The position numbers were made by a program, and so were the translations under genes. 64,000 bases of DNA, taken from assembly GCF_038008325.1 (NCBI RefSeq), contig NZ_JBBOYW010000001.1, positions 982,001 through 1,046,000 on the forward strand, in the 5' to 3' direction. Positions 19,318 to 32,500 of this stretch are shown here, one piece after another (within the stretch, counting starts at the first letter, position 1; every line of letters starts with the position of its first letter). The notes beneath the pieces were generated by a model. It was not told the DNA's origin and searched no databases. It saw only the letters and a list, made by a program, of their open reading frames with translations. Source of the DNA: Lysinibacillus sp. FSL K6-0232 (GTDB lineage: Bacteria > Bacillota > Bacilli > Bacillales_A > Planococcaceae).

Positions 19318-19588
19318 TAGCAATTATTTGAACAGATATGCATACAGGCAAAGACGAAGATAGTAATTGTTAGGCGTAGTGAAGCGATTTGGGGATAGTG
19401 GAAGCCCAAACAAACAACTAACAATGAAGATCACTTCCGAGCTAAATAACTGAAAGCAGTAAGTTATTTCGTGCCGCACAACGTTAACGTGCTTGAAAGA
19501 GGTAGTGCAATTTGAATTGTGCTGCAACTAGGGTGGTACCGCGAGTAGAAGCTTCTCGTCCCTTTGTGGGATTGAGGGCTTTTTTTAT
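19318..19588 (+). promoter_or_regulatory. Isoleucine T-box leader of ileS
   Basis: Uncharged tRNA-Ile senses this leader to allow read-through into ileS. The T-box AGGGTGGTACCGCG is at 19530-19543. In Stem I the AGTA motif (near 19360) faces GAAGATCA, placing specifier ATC (Ile) at 19430-19432, flanked by pairing ATTGTTAG/CTAACAAT. The antiterminator can pair AGGG and CGAG of the T-box with CTCG and CCCT at 19555-19563. The same CCCT pairs with AGGG at 19575-19578 in the terminator, followed by seven T residues. Confidence 0.93.
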
Positions 19589-19671
19589 TTGCAGGCAGAA
19601 GCATTAGGTTTGCTATGTTTGCCAATAATTGTTGTAGATGTTTTGTTTGTAATCGTAAAGGAGGAATTTTA

Positions 19672-22440
19672 ATGGTTGAATACAAGGATACTTTATTAAT
19701 GCCAAAAACAGATTTCCCAATGCGCGGAAATTTACCAGCAAATGAGCCAAAAATGCAAGAAAAATGGAATGACATGGATATTAACAAATTACAGATGGAG
19801 CGTACAGAAGGTCGCCCTGAGTTTGTGTTACATGATGGTCCTCCATATGCAAATGGTGATATTCATATTGGTCACGCATTAAACAAAGTATTAAAGGATA
19901 TGATTACACGTCATCGTTCAATGTCTGGTTATCATGTGAACTATGTACCAGGTTGGGATACACATGGTTTACCAATTGAGCAGGCATTAGCAAATAAAGG
20001 TGTTAAACGTAAGGAAATGTCTGTGGCGGAATTCCGTCAGCTTTGTGAAAAATATGCTTATGAGCAAATCGACAATCAACGCCAGCAATTTAAACGTTTA
20101 GGTGTACGTGGTGATTGGGAAAATCCATATATTACATTAAAGCCTGAATTTGAAGCGCGTCAAATTGAAGTATTCGGGAAAATGGCAGAAAAGGGCTATA
20201 TCTATAAGGGCTTAAAGCCTGTTTATTGGTCACCATCTTCTGAATCGGCTCTTGCAGAGGCTGAAATCGAGTATAAAGATATTAAATCACCATCTATTTA
20301 TGTCAGCTTTGCGATTAAAGATGCAAAAGGCGTTGTGCCAGCAGATGCGAAATTTATTATTTGGACAACAACACCTTGGACATTACCAGCAAACTTAGGG
20401 ATTTCTTTAAATCCTGAATTTATCTATGTAGTAGTGGCAGTGGCAGAGAAGAAATTCATTATTGCTAAAGAATTAGTAGAGTCAGTGGCAACTGCGCTTA
20501 ACTGGGAATCGTATGAAATTGTACAGGAAGTGAAAGGTGAGGCACTTGACCGTATTGTAGCACAGCATCCATTCTATGATCGTGAATCACTTATTATGGT
20601 AGGTGAGCATGTAACGGCTGATGCTGGTACTGGCTGTGTGCATACTGCACCTGGACACGGGGAAGACGATTACTATATTAGTAAACAATATGGTTTAGGT
20701 ATTCTTAGCCCTCTTGATAATAGTGGTTGCTATACAGATGAAGCACCTGGCTTTGAAGGTGTCTTTTATAATGATGCCAATAAACTCATTACAGAAAAGC
20801 TCAAAGAAGTTGGAGCATTAGAGAAGCTAGACTTCTTTACACACTCATATCCACATGATTGGCGTACGAAAAAGCCTGTTATTTACCGCGCGACACCACA
20901 ATGGTTTGCATCGGTTGAAGCATTCCGTGGCGAGCTACTAGAGGCTGTAAAAGCAACAACATTTACACCTGCTTGGGGTGAAACTCGTCTTTATAATATG
21001 ATTCGTGATCGTGGCGACTGGGTCATTTCACGTCAACGGGCATGGGGTGTGCCGATTCCAATTTTCTACGCTGAAAATGGTGAACCAATTATTACACCAG
21101 AAACAATTGCTCATGTAGCTGCGTTATTCCGTGAGCATGGATCGAATATTTGGTTCCAAAAAGAGGCAAAAGAATTATTACCTGAAGGCTTTACACATCC
21201 AGGTAGCCCAAATGGTGAATTTACAAAAGAAAACGATATTATGGACGTATGGTTTGACTCAGGTTCTTCACACCAAGGTGTCTTAGTAGAGCGTGGTATG
21301 AAGTATCCAGCTGACCTTTATTTAGAAGGTTCTGACCAACACCGTGGTTGGTTTAACTCATCCCTTATTACATCTGTAGCAATCAACGGCTTTGCACCCT
21401 ATAAAGGGCTTTTAACACACGGCTTTGTGCTTGATGGTGAAGGGCGAAAAATGAGTAAATCGCTAGGGAATACAATTGTGCCACAAAAAGTAATGGATCA
21501 ATATGGTGCAGATATTCTTCGTTTATGGGTTGCTTCTGTGGATTATACAGCAGATGTACGTATTTCAATGGATATGCTAAAGCAAGTGTCTGAAGTATAT
21601 CGTAAAATTCGTAATACATTGCGTTTCTTACACGGCAATATCGCTGATTTTGATCCACAGAAAAATCGTGTGGCTTATACAGAGCTTCGTGAAATGGATC
21701 AATATGTATATATGCGCTTGCAAGACGTCTTAAAAACAGTGCGTGCTGCTTATGATCGTTATGATTTCGCTGCTGTGTACCATGTGGTCAATAACTTTGT
21801 TGCTGTAGAGCTATCCTCCTTCTATTTAGATATTGCCAAAGATGTTGTCTATATTGAAGGCTATGACAATCAAGACCGCCGTGCAATGCAAACGGTTATG
21901 TATGATACATTAATGACATTGGTGAAAGTAATGACACCGATTATTCCACATACAACAGATGAAATGTGGTCATACCTATATGCACAAGGTCTTGTAGAGG
22001 AAATTTCTGTCCAATTAACAGACTTACCAGAGGTAGATGAGCAAGCGAATTTTGATAGCCTTCGTGCAAAATGGGAAAAGGTTATCGATGTTCGTGATGA
22101 TATTTTAAAAGCATTAGAGGAAGCACGTAATGCTAAAATAATTGGGAAATCACTTGAAGCAAAAGTAACTGTCTATGCAAAAGAGGATATTGTAGTATTA
22201 CTGAACGATGCAAATATTGATTTTGCACAGCTTTCTATTGTTTCGGCATTTGAGGTAGCAACATTAGCAGAAGCACCTGCCCATGCATTAGCGCTTGAGC
22301 ATGTATCAATTGCTGTGGAAAAGGCAGCAGGTGAAAAATGTGAGCGCTGCTGGTCAATTTCTGAAACAGTTGGCACAAATGCAGCACATCCAACATTATG
22401 TGCGCGCTGTGCAGATGTTGTAGAAAAATATTACGCATAA
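19672..22440 (+). CDS. ileS: Isoleucine--tRNA ligase
   Basis: Class I aminoacyl-tRNA synthetase charging tRNA-Ile, 922 residues from ATG 19672 (AAAGGAGG upstream; the frame extension to 19615 is not conserved). HIGH appears in [16 protein letters not shown] in [11 protein letters not shown], and the editing domain carries [13 protein letters not shown] and [16 protein letters not shown]. The C-terminal zinc site CERCWS ... CARCADVV is intact. This is the bacterial IleS1 type. Confidence 0.98.
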   Translation: MVEYKDTLLMPKTDFPMRGNLPANEPKMQEKWNDMDINKLQMERTEGRPEFVLHDGPPYANGDIHIGHALNKVLKDMITRHRSMSGYHVNYVPGWDTHGLPIEQALANKGVKRKEMSVAEFRQLCEKYAYEQIDNQRQQFKRLGVRGDWENPYITLKPEFEARQIEVFGKMAEKGYIYKGLKPVYWSPSSESALAEAEIEYKDIKSPSIYVSFAIKDAKGVVPADAKFIIWTTTPWTLPANLGISLNPEFIYVVVAVAEKKFIIAKELVESVATALNWESYEIVQEVKGEALDRIVAQHPFYDRESLIMVGEHVTADAGTGCVHTAPGHGEDDYYISKQYGLGILSPLDNSGCYTDEAPGFEGVFYNDANKLITEKLKEVGALEKLDFFTHSYPHDWRTKKPVIYRATPQWFASVEAFRGELLEAVKATTFTPAWGETRLYNMIRDRGDWVISRQRAWGVPIPIFYAENGEPIITPETIAHVAALFREHGSNIWFQKEAKELLPEGFTHPGSPNGEFTKENDIMDVWFDSGSSHQGVLVERGMKYPADLYLEGSDQHRGWFNSSLITSVAINGFAPYKGLLTHGFVLDGEGRKMSKSLGNTIVPQKVMDQYGADILRLWVASVDYTADVRISMDMLKQVSEVYRKIRNTLRFLHGNIADFDPQKNRVAYTELREMDQYVYMRLQDVLKTVRAAYDRYDFAAVYHVVNNFVAVELSSFYLDIAKDVVYIEGYDNQDRRAMQTVMYDTLMTLVKVMTPIIPHTTDEMWSYLYAQGLVEEISVQLTDLPEVDEQANFDSLRAKWEKVIDVRDDILKALEEARNAKIIGKSLEAKVTVYAKEDIVVLLNDANIDFAQLSIVSAFEVATLAEAPAHALALEHVSIAVEKAAGEKCERCWSISETVGTNAAHPTLCARCADVVEKYYA

Positions 22441-22451
22441 TAAATATAAAG

Positions 22452-22491
22452 CAAGTTAGAAATGGTTGTTTGATTTCTAGCTTGTTTTTTT
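22452..22491 (+). terminator. Terminator after ileS
   Basis: CAAGTTAGAAAT and ATTTCTAGCTTG pair (one G-U) and are followed by seven T residues. Confidence 0.85.
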
Positions 22492-22602
22492 ATAGCTATT
22501 GCACATATGCTGTTAGCACCAGATTTTTATATGCTCGTAGTTATGGCAAAGGGTGCTGTTATGGTAGAATAGGTTAGATGTTGAGCGATCGGAGGAATGT
22601 TT

Positions 22603-23082
22603 GTGTATAAATATTATGGATTTGCTGCTTTTGTTATTTTACTCGATCAATGGACAAAATGGCTCGTTGTCAAAAATATGGCGTATGGGGAGCGCATTGC
22701 GCTATGGGACCCATGGTTTGGCATTTTATCTCATCGCAATCGAGGAGCAGCATGGGGAATGCTGGAGGGACAAATATGGTTGTTTAGTATCGTAACCGTT
22801 GTCGTTATATGTGCGATTCTCTACTTTTATCATAAAGAAGCAAAAGGTAAACCACTTTTTCAGGTTGGCTTAATGCTATTGTTAGGTGGCGCGATTGGCA
22901 ACTTTATTGATCGTTTATTTAGAGGTGAAGTGGTTGATTTTGCAGATGTTTTCATTCCTATTATTAACTATGACTTCCCTATTTTTAATGTAGCAGATGC
23001 TGCGTTAACAATAGCTGTTGTACTGCTAATGATTGGCTTAATCGTGGAAGATAAAAAAGAAAAGAAACAGGTGAAACAATGA
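22603..23082 (+). CDS. lspA: Lipoprotein signal peptidase
   Basis: Membrane aspartic protease that cuts signal peptides of prolipoproteins such as the OppA of this window. 159 residues with four membrane segments. The catalytic Asp pair lies in VVDFADVF and FNVADAALT; HRNRGAAWGML and GGAIGNFIDRLFRG are family motifs. GTG 22603 is preferred to ATG 22597 because GGAGG ends at 22595. The stop overlaps the next start as ATGA. Confidence 0.95.
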   Translation: MYKYYGFAAFVILLDQWTKWLVVKNMAYGERIALWDPWFGILSHRNRGAAWGMLEGQIWLFSIVTVVVICAILYFYHKEAKGKPLFQVGLMLLLGGAIGNFIDRLFRGEVVDFADVFIPIINYDFPIFNVADAALTIAVVLLMIGLIVEDKKEKKQVKQ

Positions 23083-23990
23083 CGCAAGTAACATATACAA
23101 TTGAAGAACAGCAACAAGGAGAGCGCATTGATAAGGCACTCTCAAGTCTACAGTCAGAATGGTCACGTACGCAAATAGGGAACTGGATTAGTGATGGAGC
23201 TATTAAAGTAAATGGCGATGCTGTTAAGGCAAAATATAAGGTTAAAGCTGGTGACCTCATTGTTATTGATGTACCAGAAGTTGAAGAATTGGATGTTGTC
23301 GCAGAAAACTTAGCGTTGGATATTGTTTATGAGGATGCAGATGTGCTTGTTGTGAATAAACCAAAGGGCATGGTGGTACATCCAGCACCAGGACATATGA
23401 CAGGTACGCTAGTAAATGGACTAATGGCGCATTGTCAAGATTTATCAGGGATTAATGGTGTAATGCGACCTGGTATTGTGCATCGTATTGATAAGGATAC
23501 ATCAGGCTTATTAATGGTGGCAAAAAACGATGTAGCCCATGAATCCTTAGTGAATCAGTTAGTCAATAAAACAGTCACTCGTAAATATACAGCGCTTGTA
23601 CATGGACATATTGCACATGATAAAGGAACAATTGATGCACCAATTGCACGTGACCCAAAAGACCGTCAAAAACAGGCTGTTGTTGATCAGGGCAAGCATG
23701 CTATTACACATTTCCAAGTGATTGAGCGCTTTGGCGATTATACGCTTGTGGAGTGCCGTTTAGAAACAGGACGTACACACCAAATTCGTGTACATATGAA
23801 TTATATTGGCTTCCCGCTTGTAGGTGATCCAAAATATGGTCCGAAAAAAACACTTGATTTTGGTGGACAAGTGCTGCATGCGGGTGTTTTAGGGTTTGAC
23901 CATCCTGTATCTGGTGAATATCTGGAATTTGAAGCGCCACTTCCTGCTGATTATGAGCAATTATTAAAGGATTTACGAAATAGGCATTGA
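23079..23990 (+). CDS. ylyB: RluD-type 23S rRNA pseudouridine synthase
   Basis: Pseudouridine synthase of the RluA/RluD family, 303 residues. An N-terminal S4 domain (about 12-70, GERIDKALSSL, WISDGAIKVNG) precedes the catalytic domain with GIVHRIDKDTSGLLMVAKND (catalytic Asp) and ECRLETGRTHQIRVHM. It is translationally coupled to lspA, as in B. subtilis. The -35 of the pyr promoter overlaps its stop codon. Confidence 0.93.
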   Translation: MTQVTYTIEEQQQGERIDKALSSLQSEWSRTQIGNWISDGAIKVNGDAVKAKYKVKAGDLIVIDVPEVEELDVVAENLALDIVYEDADVLVVNKPKGMVVHPAPGHMTGTLVNGLMAHCQDLSGINGVMRPGIVHRIDKDTSGLLMVAKNDVAHESLVNQLVNKTVTRKYTALVHGHIAHDKGTIDAPIARDPKDRQKQAVVDQGKHAITHFQVIERFGDYTLVECRLETGRTHQIRVHMNYIGFPLVGDPKYGPKKTLDFGGQVLHAGVLGFDHPVSGEYLEFEAPLPADYEQLLKDLRNRH

Positions 23991-24015
23991 CGTATATACG
24001 AAGAAGGTCTATACT
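23987..24015 (+). promoter_or_regulatory. Sigma-A promoter of the pyr operon
   Basis: TTGACG (23987-23992), 17 bases, TATACT (24010-24015). The -35 shares bases with the TGA stop of the pseudouridine synthase gene. Transcription would begin near 24022, just before the PyrR-binding leader. Confidence 0.8.
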
Positions 24016-24021
24016 AACGAC

Positions 24022-24187
24022 AGTGAATAAATAAGAAAACTAAATAGTCACCTTTAATGACAGTCCAGAGAGGCTGAGAAGGTTTATGTGATAGTGTTGT
24101 GATAATTTGTGCTGCAAATTGTTCAACATGCTTTTTCAACATGTATATAATCCTCTCAGGCTACTCGCCTTGAGAGGTTTTTTTATG
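24022..24187 (+). promoter_or_regulatory. PyrR attenuator 1 (pyrR leader)
   Basis: The PyrR-binding loop TCCAGAGAGGCT lies at 24064-24075. A terminator downstream pairs CCTCTCAGGC with GCCTTGAGAGG and ends in seven T residues near 24180-24186. When UMP is plentiful PyrR holds the anti-antiterminator and the terminator forms (known for B. subtilis pyr). Confidence 0.92.
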
Positions 24188-24196
24188 GACATATGA

Positions 24197-24778
<582 letters not shown>

Positions 24779-24792
24779 GGTGAGGAAGCAAT

Positions 24793-26103
24793 ATGTCAAA
24801 TGCAGTGTTAGATATTAAGGATAAACCAAACGCACTCCAACTGGTGACATTAAGCTTCCAGCATATGTTTGCCATGTTTGGCTCAACCATTTTAGTGCCA
24901 CAGCTCGTTGGCTTAAGCCCAGCTATTGCGTTATTAACAAGTGGAATTGCTACGCTTTTCTTCCTATTAATTACGAAATTTCAAGTGCCTGCGTATTTAG
25001 GATCATCCTTTGCATTTATTGCACCAATTTTGCTTGTAGCAGGTGGTTTAAATGCAGATGGCTCTAGTGTAAATCCGGGACACGCCATGATTGGTGCGAT
25101 GGCTGTTGGGGTTACATATGGAATTGTATCCTTAGTTATTTGGAAAAGTGGCTATAAATGGATAATGAAAATTTTACCGCCAATTGTAGTAGGGCCAGTT
25201 ATTATGGTAATTGGTCTTGGACTATCAGGCACAGCTGTAGATATGGCAATGAACGTTGATGGTCAATATAGCTTTTTACACTTTTCTGCTGCATTAGTTA
25301 CTGTTTTTACAGCCATTATTTTTACGATTTCCTTCAAAGGTATTTTAAGCACAATGCCAATTTTAATTGGTTTAATCGTAGGCTATATTTACTCCATGAT
25401 CATTGGCATTGTAGATTATACACCAATTGCTGCTGCAAAATTTTTTGCCATCCCTGATTTCTTAATACCAGGTGTGCATTATGAATTTGAAGTGACAACC
25501 AAAATTTTGCTGACAATGGTACCAATTGTTATTGTTACAATTTCAGAGCATATCGGTCACCAGCTTGTATTAGGAAAAGTTGTGGAGCGTGATTATATTA
25601 AAGAACCTGGTTTACACCGCTCACTGCTTGGGGACGGGCTTGGTACATTTATTAGTGCGCTTATTGGTGGTCCACCAAAAACAACGTATGGTGAAAATAT
25701 TGGTGTCCTAGCAATTACGCGTGTGTACAGTATCTACGTTATTGCAGGTGCAGCGATTGTGGCAATTTTACTATCATTCTTCGGAAAAGCTATGGCCGTA
25801 ATTGCAACAATTCCAACTGCGGTACTTGGTGGCGTATCTATCTTACTATTTGGTATTATTGCAGCAAGTGGTTTACGCATGCTAGTAGATAATCATATTG
25901 ATTTTGGCAATAGCCGTAACCTAGTGATTGCATCGGTTATTTTAGTTATCGGTATTGGCGGTGCAAAGTTTGTGATTTCAGAATCATTGAGCATTGAGGG
26001 CATGGCACTAGCAGCGATTATCGGTGTGCTATTGAATGCTGTTTTGCCAGGCAAACAAGAAGCGGCAATACCTGTACAAGACAATCAACATAAAAATTCA
26101 TAG
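24793..26103 (+). CDS. pyrP: Uracil permease (NCS2 family)
   Basis: Uracil:proton symporter of the NCS2/UraA family, 436 residues, about 14 membrane segments. Visible motifs: LSFQHMFAMFGSTILVPQL, the FAFIAPIL region, SEHIGHQLVLGKV (substrate-binding Glu) and PPKTTYGENIGVLAITRVYS. It lies between pyrR and the second attenuator, so salvage and de novo synthesis are both under PyrR. The third attenuator known between pyrR and pyrP in B. subtilis is not present. Confidence 0.96.
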   Translation: MSNAVLDIKDKPNALQLVTLSFQHMFAMFGSTILVPQLVGLSPAIALLTSGIATLFFLLITKFQVPAYLGSSFAFIAPILLVAGGLNADGSSVNPGHAMIGAMAVGVTYGIVSLVIWKSGYKWIMKILPPIVVGPVIMVIGLGLSGTAVDMAMNVDGQYSFLHFSAALVTVFTAIIFTISFKGILSTMPILIGLIVGYIYSMIIGIVDYTPIAAAKFFAIPDFLIPGVHYEFEVTTKILLTMVPIVIVTISEHIGHQLVLGKVVERDYIKEPGLHRSLLGDGLGTFISALIGGPPKTTYGENIGVLAITRVYSIYVIAGAAIVAILLSFFGKAMAVIATIPTAVLGGVSILLFGIIAASGLRMLVDNHIDFGNSRNLVIASVILVIGIGGAKFVISESLSIEGMALAAIIGVLLNAVLPGKQEAAIPVQDNQHKNS

Positions 26104-26240
26104 TAGTACCTTTTAATGAATTGTCCAGAGAGGCAAAAAAAGGGAAGCTGTGGACAAGCTGAAGTAGGTGCTATAACCTGCTATAGTTTGTCACGCCTCC
26201 TTCTGCCTCATTGATACGATCAATGGGGCTTTTCCTTTAT
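26104..26240 (+). promoter_or_regulatory. PyrR attenuator 2 (pyrP-pyrB)
   Basis: PyrR-binding loop TCCAGAGAGGC at 26124-26134. The terminator pairs GCCTCATTGAT (26205-26215) with ATCAATGGGGC (26219-26229), one G-U, followed by TTTTCCTTT. It controls read-through into the biosynthetic genes. Confidence 0.9.
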
Positions 26241-26295
26241 AAAGAGAACGTCATACATAGACGTTCATGACACACAACCTAATGGAGGTCATATA

Positions 26296-27174
26296 ATGAG
26301 AAACTTATTATCGATGGAACATTTAACAATAGAGGAAATTCATCATATTCTTGACCTTGCACAAGCATTTGAAAACGGTGAAGCATCATCATTATCTCGT
26401 AAGTACAATGTAGCCAATTTATTTTTCGAACCAAGCACTCGTACAAAAACAAGCTTTGAAATGGCAGAGCGCAAAATTGGTTGTACCGTTATTCCTTTCG
26501 ATGCCGGGTTTTCAAGTGTTACAAAGGGGGAAACGATGTATGATACGGTTAAAACACTAGAAATGATCGGCTTAGATGCCGTTGTTATTCGTGCAACAGA
26601 GGATGAATATTACAATGAGCTGCTAAACGGTATTAATGTAGCCATTATTAATGCGGGTGATGGTGCAGGTCAGCATCCTTCGCAATCATTATTGGACCTT
26701 TATACAATCAAAAAAGAGTTTGGTAAGTTTGAAGGATTGAATATTACTATTGCTGGCGATATATCCCATAGCCGTGTGGCAAAATCAAATGCAGTGGCAT
26801 TGCAGCGCTTAGGTGCAAACGTCCACTTCCTATGTCCAGAAGAATGGGCAGGAAGTTTTGAGGCACATCATTCATGGGATGACTTAATCGAAATAAGTGA
26901 TGTGATTATGTTACTACGTGTGCAGCATGAACGTCATAAAGTAAACAAAAGCTTTTCAAAAGAAAGCTACCATCAGGAATATGGTTTAACAATCGAACGA
27001 GAGCAACAAATGAAAGAATCCGCAATTATTATGCATCCAGCGCCTGTGAATCGCGATGTAGAAATTGCTTCTGAGCTAGTGGAGTGTGAACGGTCACGTA
27101 TTTTCGAGCAAGTGCGAAATGGTGTTTACACACGAATGGCTATTATCGAAACTATTTTAAAGGAGAGAGAATAG
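26296..27174 (+). CDS. pyrB: Aspartate carbamoyltransferase catalytic subunit
   Basis: Condenses carbamoyl phosphate with aspartate, step two of pyrimidine synthesis. 292 residues from ATG 26296 (GGAGG upstream). The carbamoyl-phosphate motif [15 protein letters not shown], the [17 protein letters not shown] signature and the aspartate-side LLRVQHERH and [11 protein letters not shown] are present. No pyrI regulatory subunit gene follows, as is usual in Firmicutes. Confidence 0.97.
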   Translation: MRNLLSMEHLTIEEIHHILDLAQAFENGEASSLSRKYNVANLFFEPSTRTKTSFEMAERKIGCTVIPFDAGFSSVTKGETMYDTVKTLEMIGLDAVVIRATEDEYYNELLNGINVAIINAGDGAGQHPSQSLLDLYTIKKEFGKFEGLNITIAGDISHSRVAKSNAVALQRLGANVHFLCPEEWAGSFEAHHSWDDLIEISDVIMLLRVQHERHKVNKSFSKESYHQEYGLTIEREQQMKESAIIMHPAPVNRDVEIASELVECERSRIFEQVRNGVYTRMAIIETILKERE

Positions 27175-27175
27175 G

Positions 27176-28453
27176 ATGGCAAAGGTACTTCGAAATGTGC
27201 AAATGGTAAATGAGCAAGGTGAGCTACAAACAGTTAATATCGCTATGGCGAATGGCAAGATTACAGCAATTGGACAGGACGTTTCTGTAGCGGATGCTGA
27301 AATTATTGAAGGGAACGGATTTATTGTTGCGCCAGGTTTTGTTGATGTACATACACATTTACGTGAGCCAGGCTTTGAGCATAAAGAAACAATTGCAACA
27401 GGGTCAGCATCAGCAGCAAAAGGAGGCTTTACAACAATTTGTGCAATGCCAAATACAAAACCAGTACCAGACTCTGTTGAAAATATGCAGCTGATTAATG
27501 GGCTTATTCAGGAAAGTGCTGTTATTCGCGTATTGCCATATGGCTCTCTTACAAAGGATATTTCAGGTGAGGTGCGTACAAATATTGAGCAATTAAAAGC
27601 ACATGGCGCTGTTGCGTTTTCAGACGATGGTGTAGGCATTCAGCTTGCGGCTACAATGTATGAGCAAATGAAAGATGCAGCGGAGCATGATATGGTTGTT
27701 GTGGCACATTGTGAAGATAATTCATTAATTTATGATGGTGTCATGCATGAAGGTAAGCGTAATAAGGAGCTTGGGCTTCCAGGTATCCCTTCCATTTGTG
27801 AGTCAGTACAAATCGCACGAGATGTTTTATTAGCGGAGGCAGCAGGTGCACGCTACCATGTTTGTCATGTGTCAACAAAAGAATCTGTACGTGCAGTAAG
27901 AGATGCAAAGGCAGCAGGGATTCGTGTCACAGCAGAGGTTTGTCCGCACCACTTATTGCTAGAGGAAATGGATATTCCAGCAGATGATGCAAACTGGAAA
28001 ATGAACCCGCCATTACGTGCAGCTGATGATAAGGATTCCCTGCATGCCGCACTACTTGATGGCACAATTGACTGTATTGCAACAGACCATGCACCACATA
28101 CGGTTGAGGAAAAATGCTGTGGTATGGTTGGTGCACCATTTGGCATCGTTGGCTTTGAAACAGCCTTCCCACTGCTTTATACACAATTTGTAGAAACAGG
28201 AAAATGGTCATTAAAGCAATTAATCGATTGGATGACTGTAAAAGCAGCAGCTATTTTTGACCTTCCATACGGCACATTAGCGGTAGGTGCTTCGGCTGAT
28301 ATGGTGTTAATTGATCTTGAAAAAGAGCAAACAGTTAATGCAGAGGGCTTTGTATCAAAAGGGCGCAATACACCATTCAATGGTTGGGTAGCGAAAGGCT
28401 GGCCAGTAGTAACAATTTTTGAAGGCAATATCGTATATCAGGAGGCAGAGTAA
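27176..28453 (+). CDS. pyrC: Dihydroorotase
   Basis: Zinc amidohydrolase that cyclises carbamoyl aspartate, class I type (425 residues). Metal ligands: [10 protein letters not shown] near residue 60, HCED and CHVST in the barrel, and the catalytic TDHAPHT near 305. One base separates it from pyrB. It ends in TAATG with carA. Confidence 0.97.
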   Translation: MAKVLRNVQMVNEQGELQTVNIAMANGKITAIGQDVSVADAEIIEGNGFIVAPGFVDVHTHLREPGFEHKETIATGSASAAKGGFTTICAMPNTKPVPDSVENMQLINGLIQESAVIRVLPYGSLTKDISGEVRTNIEQLKAHGAVAFSDDGVGIQLAATMYEQMKDAAEHDMVVVAHCEDNSLIYDGVMHEGKRNKELGLPGIPSICESVQIARDVLLAEAAGARYHVCHVSTKESVRAVRDAKAAGIRVTAEVCPHHLLLEEMDIPADDANWKMNPPLRAADDKDSLHAALLDGTIDCIATDHAPHTVEEKCCGMVGAPFGIVGFETAFPLLYTQFVETGKWSLKQLIDWMTVKAAAIFDLPYGTLAVGASADMVLIDLEKEQTVNAEGFVSKGRNTPFNGWVAKGWPVVTIFEGNIVYQEAE

Positions 28454-29553
28454 TGAAAAAACGTTTACTAATTTTAGAAGATGGCACAGTGTTTACAGGT
28501 ACGGCATTCGGTAGTGATCGCGCTTCACAAGGTGAGGTTGTATTTACAACAGGTATGACGGGTTATCAGGAATCAATCTCTGATCCTTCATTTTACGGAC
28601 AAATTGTTACTATCACATATCCATTAGTTGGGAATTACGGCATTAATCGTGATGATTTTGAATCTATTACACCTGTTATTCGTGGGTTTGTTGTACGTGA
28701 ATTAGCCAAAACACCTTCCAACTTCCGCTGTGATTTAACGGTTGATGACTATTTAACATCAAAGGATATCCCAGGTATTGAAGGGATTGATACACGCAAA
28801 TTAACACGTATTATTCGTAGTAAAGGATCAGTAAAAGCGATTTTAACGGCTGCTGATGAAGAAGTAAATGTGGATGAAATTGTGGCACAACTACAAGCAA
28901 CACCAGCCATTACGCACCATGTACGTGAAGTATCGCCAAAAGCTGCCTATCCATCTCCTGGACGTGGTAAACGAGTTGTGCTAATTGATTATGGTATGAA
29001 GCACGGTATTCTTCGTGAATTAAATAAACGTGACTGTGATGTGCTTGTTGTGCCTTATAATACGCCTGCTGAGGAAATTTTAGCTTGGCATCCAGACGGC
29101 ATTATGCTATCAAACGGACCAGGGAACCCTGACGAGGTGCCAGAAGGTATTGAAACAGTGCGCAATCTTATTGGGAAAGTACCAATGTTTGGCATTTGCT
29201 TAGGTCACCAAATCTTTTCATTAGCTTGTGGCGCAAAATCCTTCAAATTACCGTTTGGACACCGTGGTGGTAACCATCCTGTAAAAGATTTACGCACAGG
29301 TCGCACAGATTTAACATCTCAAAACCATGGCTATGCCATTGATATTGAATCATTAAAAGATACAGACTTAGAATTAACACATATCGCGTTAAATGACGGT
29401 ACATGTGAGGGTGTACGTCATAAGAAATATCCAATTTTTACAGTGCAATATCATCCAGAAGCATCACCAGGACCAGAAGATTCAAACCACTTATTTGATG
29501 AATTCATCGAAATGATGGAAGTAGAAGCAGGGAAGGGGAAACAACATGCCTAA
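28453..29553 (+). CDS. carA: Carbamoyl-phosphate synthase small subunit, pyrimidine-specific
   Basis: Glutamine amidotransferase subunit that supplies ammonia to CarB; called pyrAA in B. subtilis. 366 residues. N-terminal half carries [15 protein letters not shown]; the class I glutaminase triad is visible as FGICLGHQ (Cys) and [10 protein letters not shown] (His, Glu). It overlaps carB by 8 bases. Confidence 0.97.
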   Translation: MKKRLLILEDGTVFTGTAFGSDRASQGEVVFTTGMTGYQESISDPSFYGQIVTITYPLVGNYGINRDDFESITPVIRGFVVRELAKTPSNFRCDLTVDDYLTSKDIPGIEGIDTRKLTRIIRSKGSVKAILTAADEEVNVDEIVAQLQATPAITHHVREVSPKAAYPSPGRGKRVVLIDYGMKHGILRELNKRDCDVLVVPYNTPAEEILAWHPDGIMLSNGPGNPDEVPEGIETVRNLIGKVPMFGICLGHQIFSLACGAKSFKLPFGHRGGNHPVKDLRTGRTDLTSQNHGYAIDIESLKDTDLELTHIALNDGTCEGVRHKKYPIFTVQYHPEASPGPEDSNHLFDEFIEMMEVEAGKGKQHA

Positions 29554-32500
29554 ACGTACAGATATTGAAACTATTTTAGTAATCGGCTCAGGCCCAATCG
29601 TTATCGGACAAGCAGCAGAATTTGACTATGCAGGAACACAAGCTTGTCTTTCCTTAAAAGAAGAAGGCTACCGTGTTATTTTAATCAATTCAAACCCTGC
29701 AACAATTATGACAGATACAGAAATTGCAGATAAAGTCTATATCGAGCCAATTTCACTTGATTTCGTATCACGTATTTTACGTAAAGAACGTCCAGATGCT
29801 ATTTTACCGACACTTGGTGGACAAACAGGCTTAAATATGGCCATTGAATTAGATGAATCAGGTATTTTAGACGAGCTCGGCATTGAAATTCTTGGGACAA
29901 AATTAGAGGCAATTCATAAAGCGGAAGACCGTGATTTATTCCGTAATTTAATGTACGAGCTAGGTGCGCCAGTACCTGAATCTGATATTATCCATAACTT
30001 AGATGAAGCAAAAAGCTTTGTTGCAAAAATCGGCTATCCTGTAATTGTTCGTCCAGCATTTACGCTTGGCGGTACAGGCGGTGGTATTTGTTATAATGAT
30101 CAAGATTTAGAGGAAATCGTAACATCTGGTCTAAAATATTCGCCAGTAACACAGTGTCTTCTTGAAAAATCAATCGCAGGCTATAAAGAGATTGAATATG
30201 AGGTAATGCGTGATGCGGCTGACAATGCCATTGTTGTATGTAATATGGAAAACGTTGACCCAGTAGGTATTCATACAGGTGATTCCATTGTAGTTGCCCC
30301 AACACAAACATTATCAGATCGTGAAAACCAAATGCTACGCAATATTTCATTAGATATTATTCGTGCATTAAAAATCGAAGGTGGCTGTAACGTTCAGCTA
30401 GCACTTGATCCATATAGCTTTAATTACTATGTAATCGAAGTAAACCCACGTGTATCACGTTCATCTGCATTAGCATCTAAAGCGACAGGCTATCCAATTG
30501 CGAAGCTAGCTGCTAAAATTGCTGTTGGTTTAACATTAGATGAAATTAAAAACCCTGTAACAGGCTCAACATATGCATGCTTCGAGCCTGCACTGGACTA
30601 TATTGTAGCGAAAATTCCACGCTGGCCGTTCGATAAATTTGAATCAGCGAAACGTAATCTTGGTACACAAATGAAGGCAACTGGTGAGGTAATGGCACTA
30701 GGTCGTACATTTGAGGAAGCAATGTTAAAGGCTGTACGTTCATTGGAAACAGGTCAAGTACACTTAGAGCTAAAACATGCTGAAGATAACTCAGATGCTT
30801 GGGTTGAAAAGCGTATACGTAAAGCTGGGGATGAGCGTTTATTCTTTATTGGTGAAGCATTACGCCGCGGTGTTACAATTGAACAAATTCATGAATGGTC
30901 GGCAATTGACTTATTCTTCTTAAATAAATTTAAAAATATCATTGATATGGAGCAAACACTTGCTAACAATAAAAATGATAAAGAAGTATTACGTACAGCA
31001 AAACGTTTAGGCTTTGCTGATAAGAAAATTGCAGAACTTTGGGAAACAACACCAGAAGCGATTTATGCTTATCGTAAAGAGCAAGGCATTATTCCTGTCT
31101 ATAAAATGGTTGATACATGTGCAGCGGAATTTGCTTCAGAAACACCATATTTCTATGGCACATATGAGGAAGAAAATGAATCCATTAAATCAGATAAGCC
31201 TTCTGTTGTGGTGCTTGGTTCAGGTCCAATCCGTATCGGTCAAGGGGTAGAATTCGACTATGCAACTGTCCACTCTGTATGGGCGATTCAAGAAGCTGGC
31301 TATGAAGCGATTATTATTAACTCAAATCCAGAAACGGTATCAACAGACTTCTCGATTTCAGATAAATTATACTTTGAGCCATTAACAATCGAGGATGTTA
31401 TGCATATTATTGACCTAGAGCAACCGATTGGTGTTGTTGTGCAATTCGGTGGTCAAACAGCGATTAATCTTGCAGATAAATTAGCTGCCAATGGCGTGAA
31501 AATTTTAGGCACAACATTAGAAGATATTGACCGTGCAGAAAACCGTGATAAATTTGAGCAAGCTTTACATGAGTTAAATATTCCTCAACCAAAAGGAGAA
31601 ACAGCAGTTTCGACAGAGGAAGCTCTTGCTATTGGTCAACGTTTAGGGTTCCCAGTGCTTGTTCGTCCTTCTTATGTACTTGGTGGACGTGCAATGGAGA
31701 TTGTCTACAATGAAGAAGAGCTTCACCATTATATGGAGAACGCGGTAGAAGCATCACCAGATCATCCAGTGCTAGTAGACCGTTACTTAACAGGTCAAGA
31801 AATTGAAGTAGATGCAATTTGTGATGGTGAAAATGTATTAATTCCGGGGATTATGGAGCATATCGAGCGTGCAGGGGTTCACTCTGGTGACTCTATCTCT
31901 GTCTATCCTCCACAAAAGCTGACACAGGCACAAAAAGATACACTAGTGGATTATACAACTCGCCTTGCGAAAGGTCTTGGCATTATTGGCTTAATGAACA
32001 TTCAATATGTTATTTCACAAGGAGATGTATTTGTTATAGAGGTGAACCCACGTTCATCACGTACAGTACCATTCTTAAGTAAAATTACGAATATCCCAAT
32101 GGCGAACATTGCGACAAAAGCGATTCTTGGCAAGTCTATTGTTGAGCAAGGCTACCCAACAGGCTTAGCTCCTGAGCAAAATGGTGTCTTTGTGAAAGTA
32201 CCAGTGTTCTCATTTGCAAAATTACGCCGTGTAGATATTACACTCGGCCCTGAAATGAAATCGACAGGGGAAGTAATGGGGAAAGATGCAACATTAGAAA
32301 AGGCTCTTTATAAAGGCTTAGTAGCAGCTGGTATGGAAATTCGTACAGAAGGTACAGTATTGTTTACGGTGTCCGATAAAGATAAGGAAGAAGCAATTGC
32401 ACTAGCAAAACGTTTCTCAACAGTTGGCTATCGCATTGTAGCTACTGAAGGTACAGCGCGCAGCTTTGAAGCAGCAGGTGTACGCACAGATGTTGTTGGC

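Noticed and set aside
19464..19787. Minus-strand frame across the ileS leader
   Set aside because: Covers the T-box and the start of ileS; coding would conflict with the conserved RNA structure.
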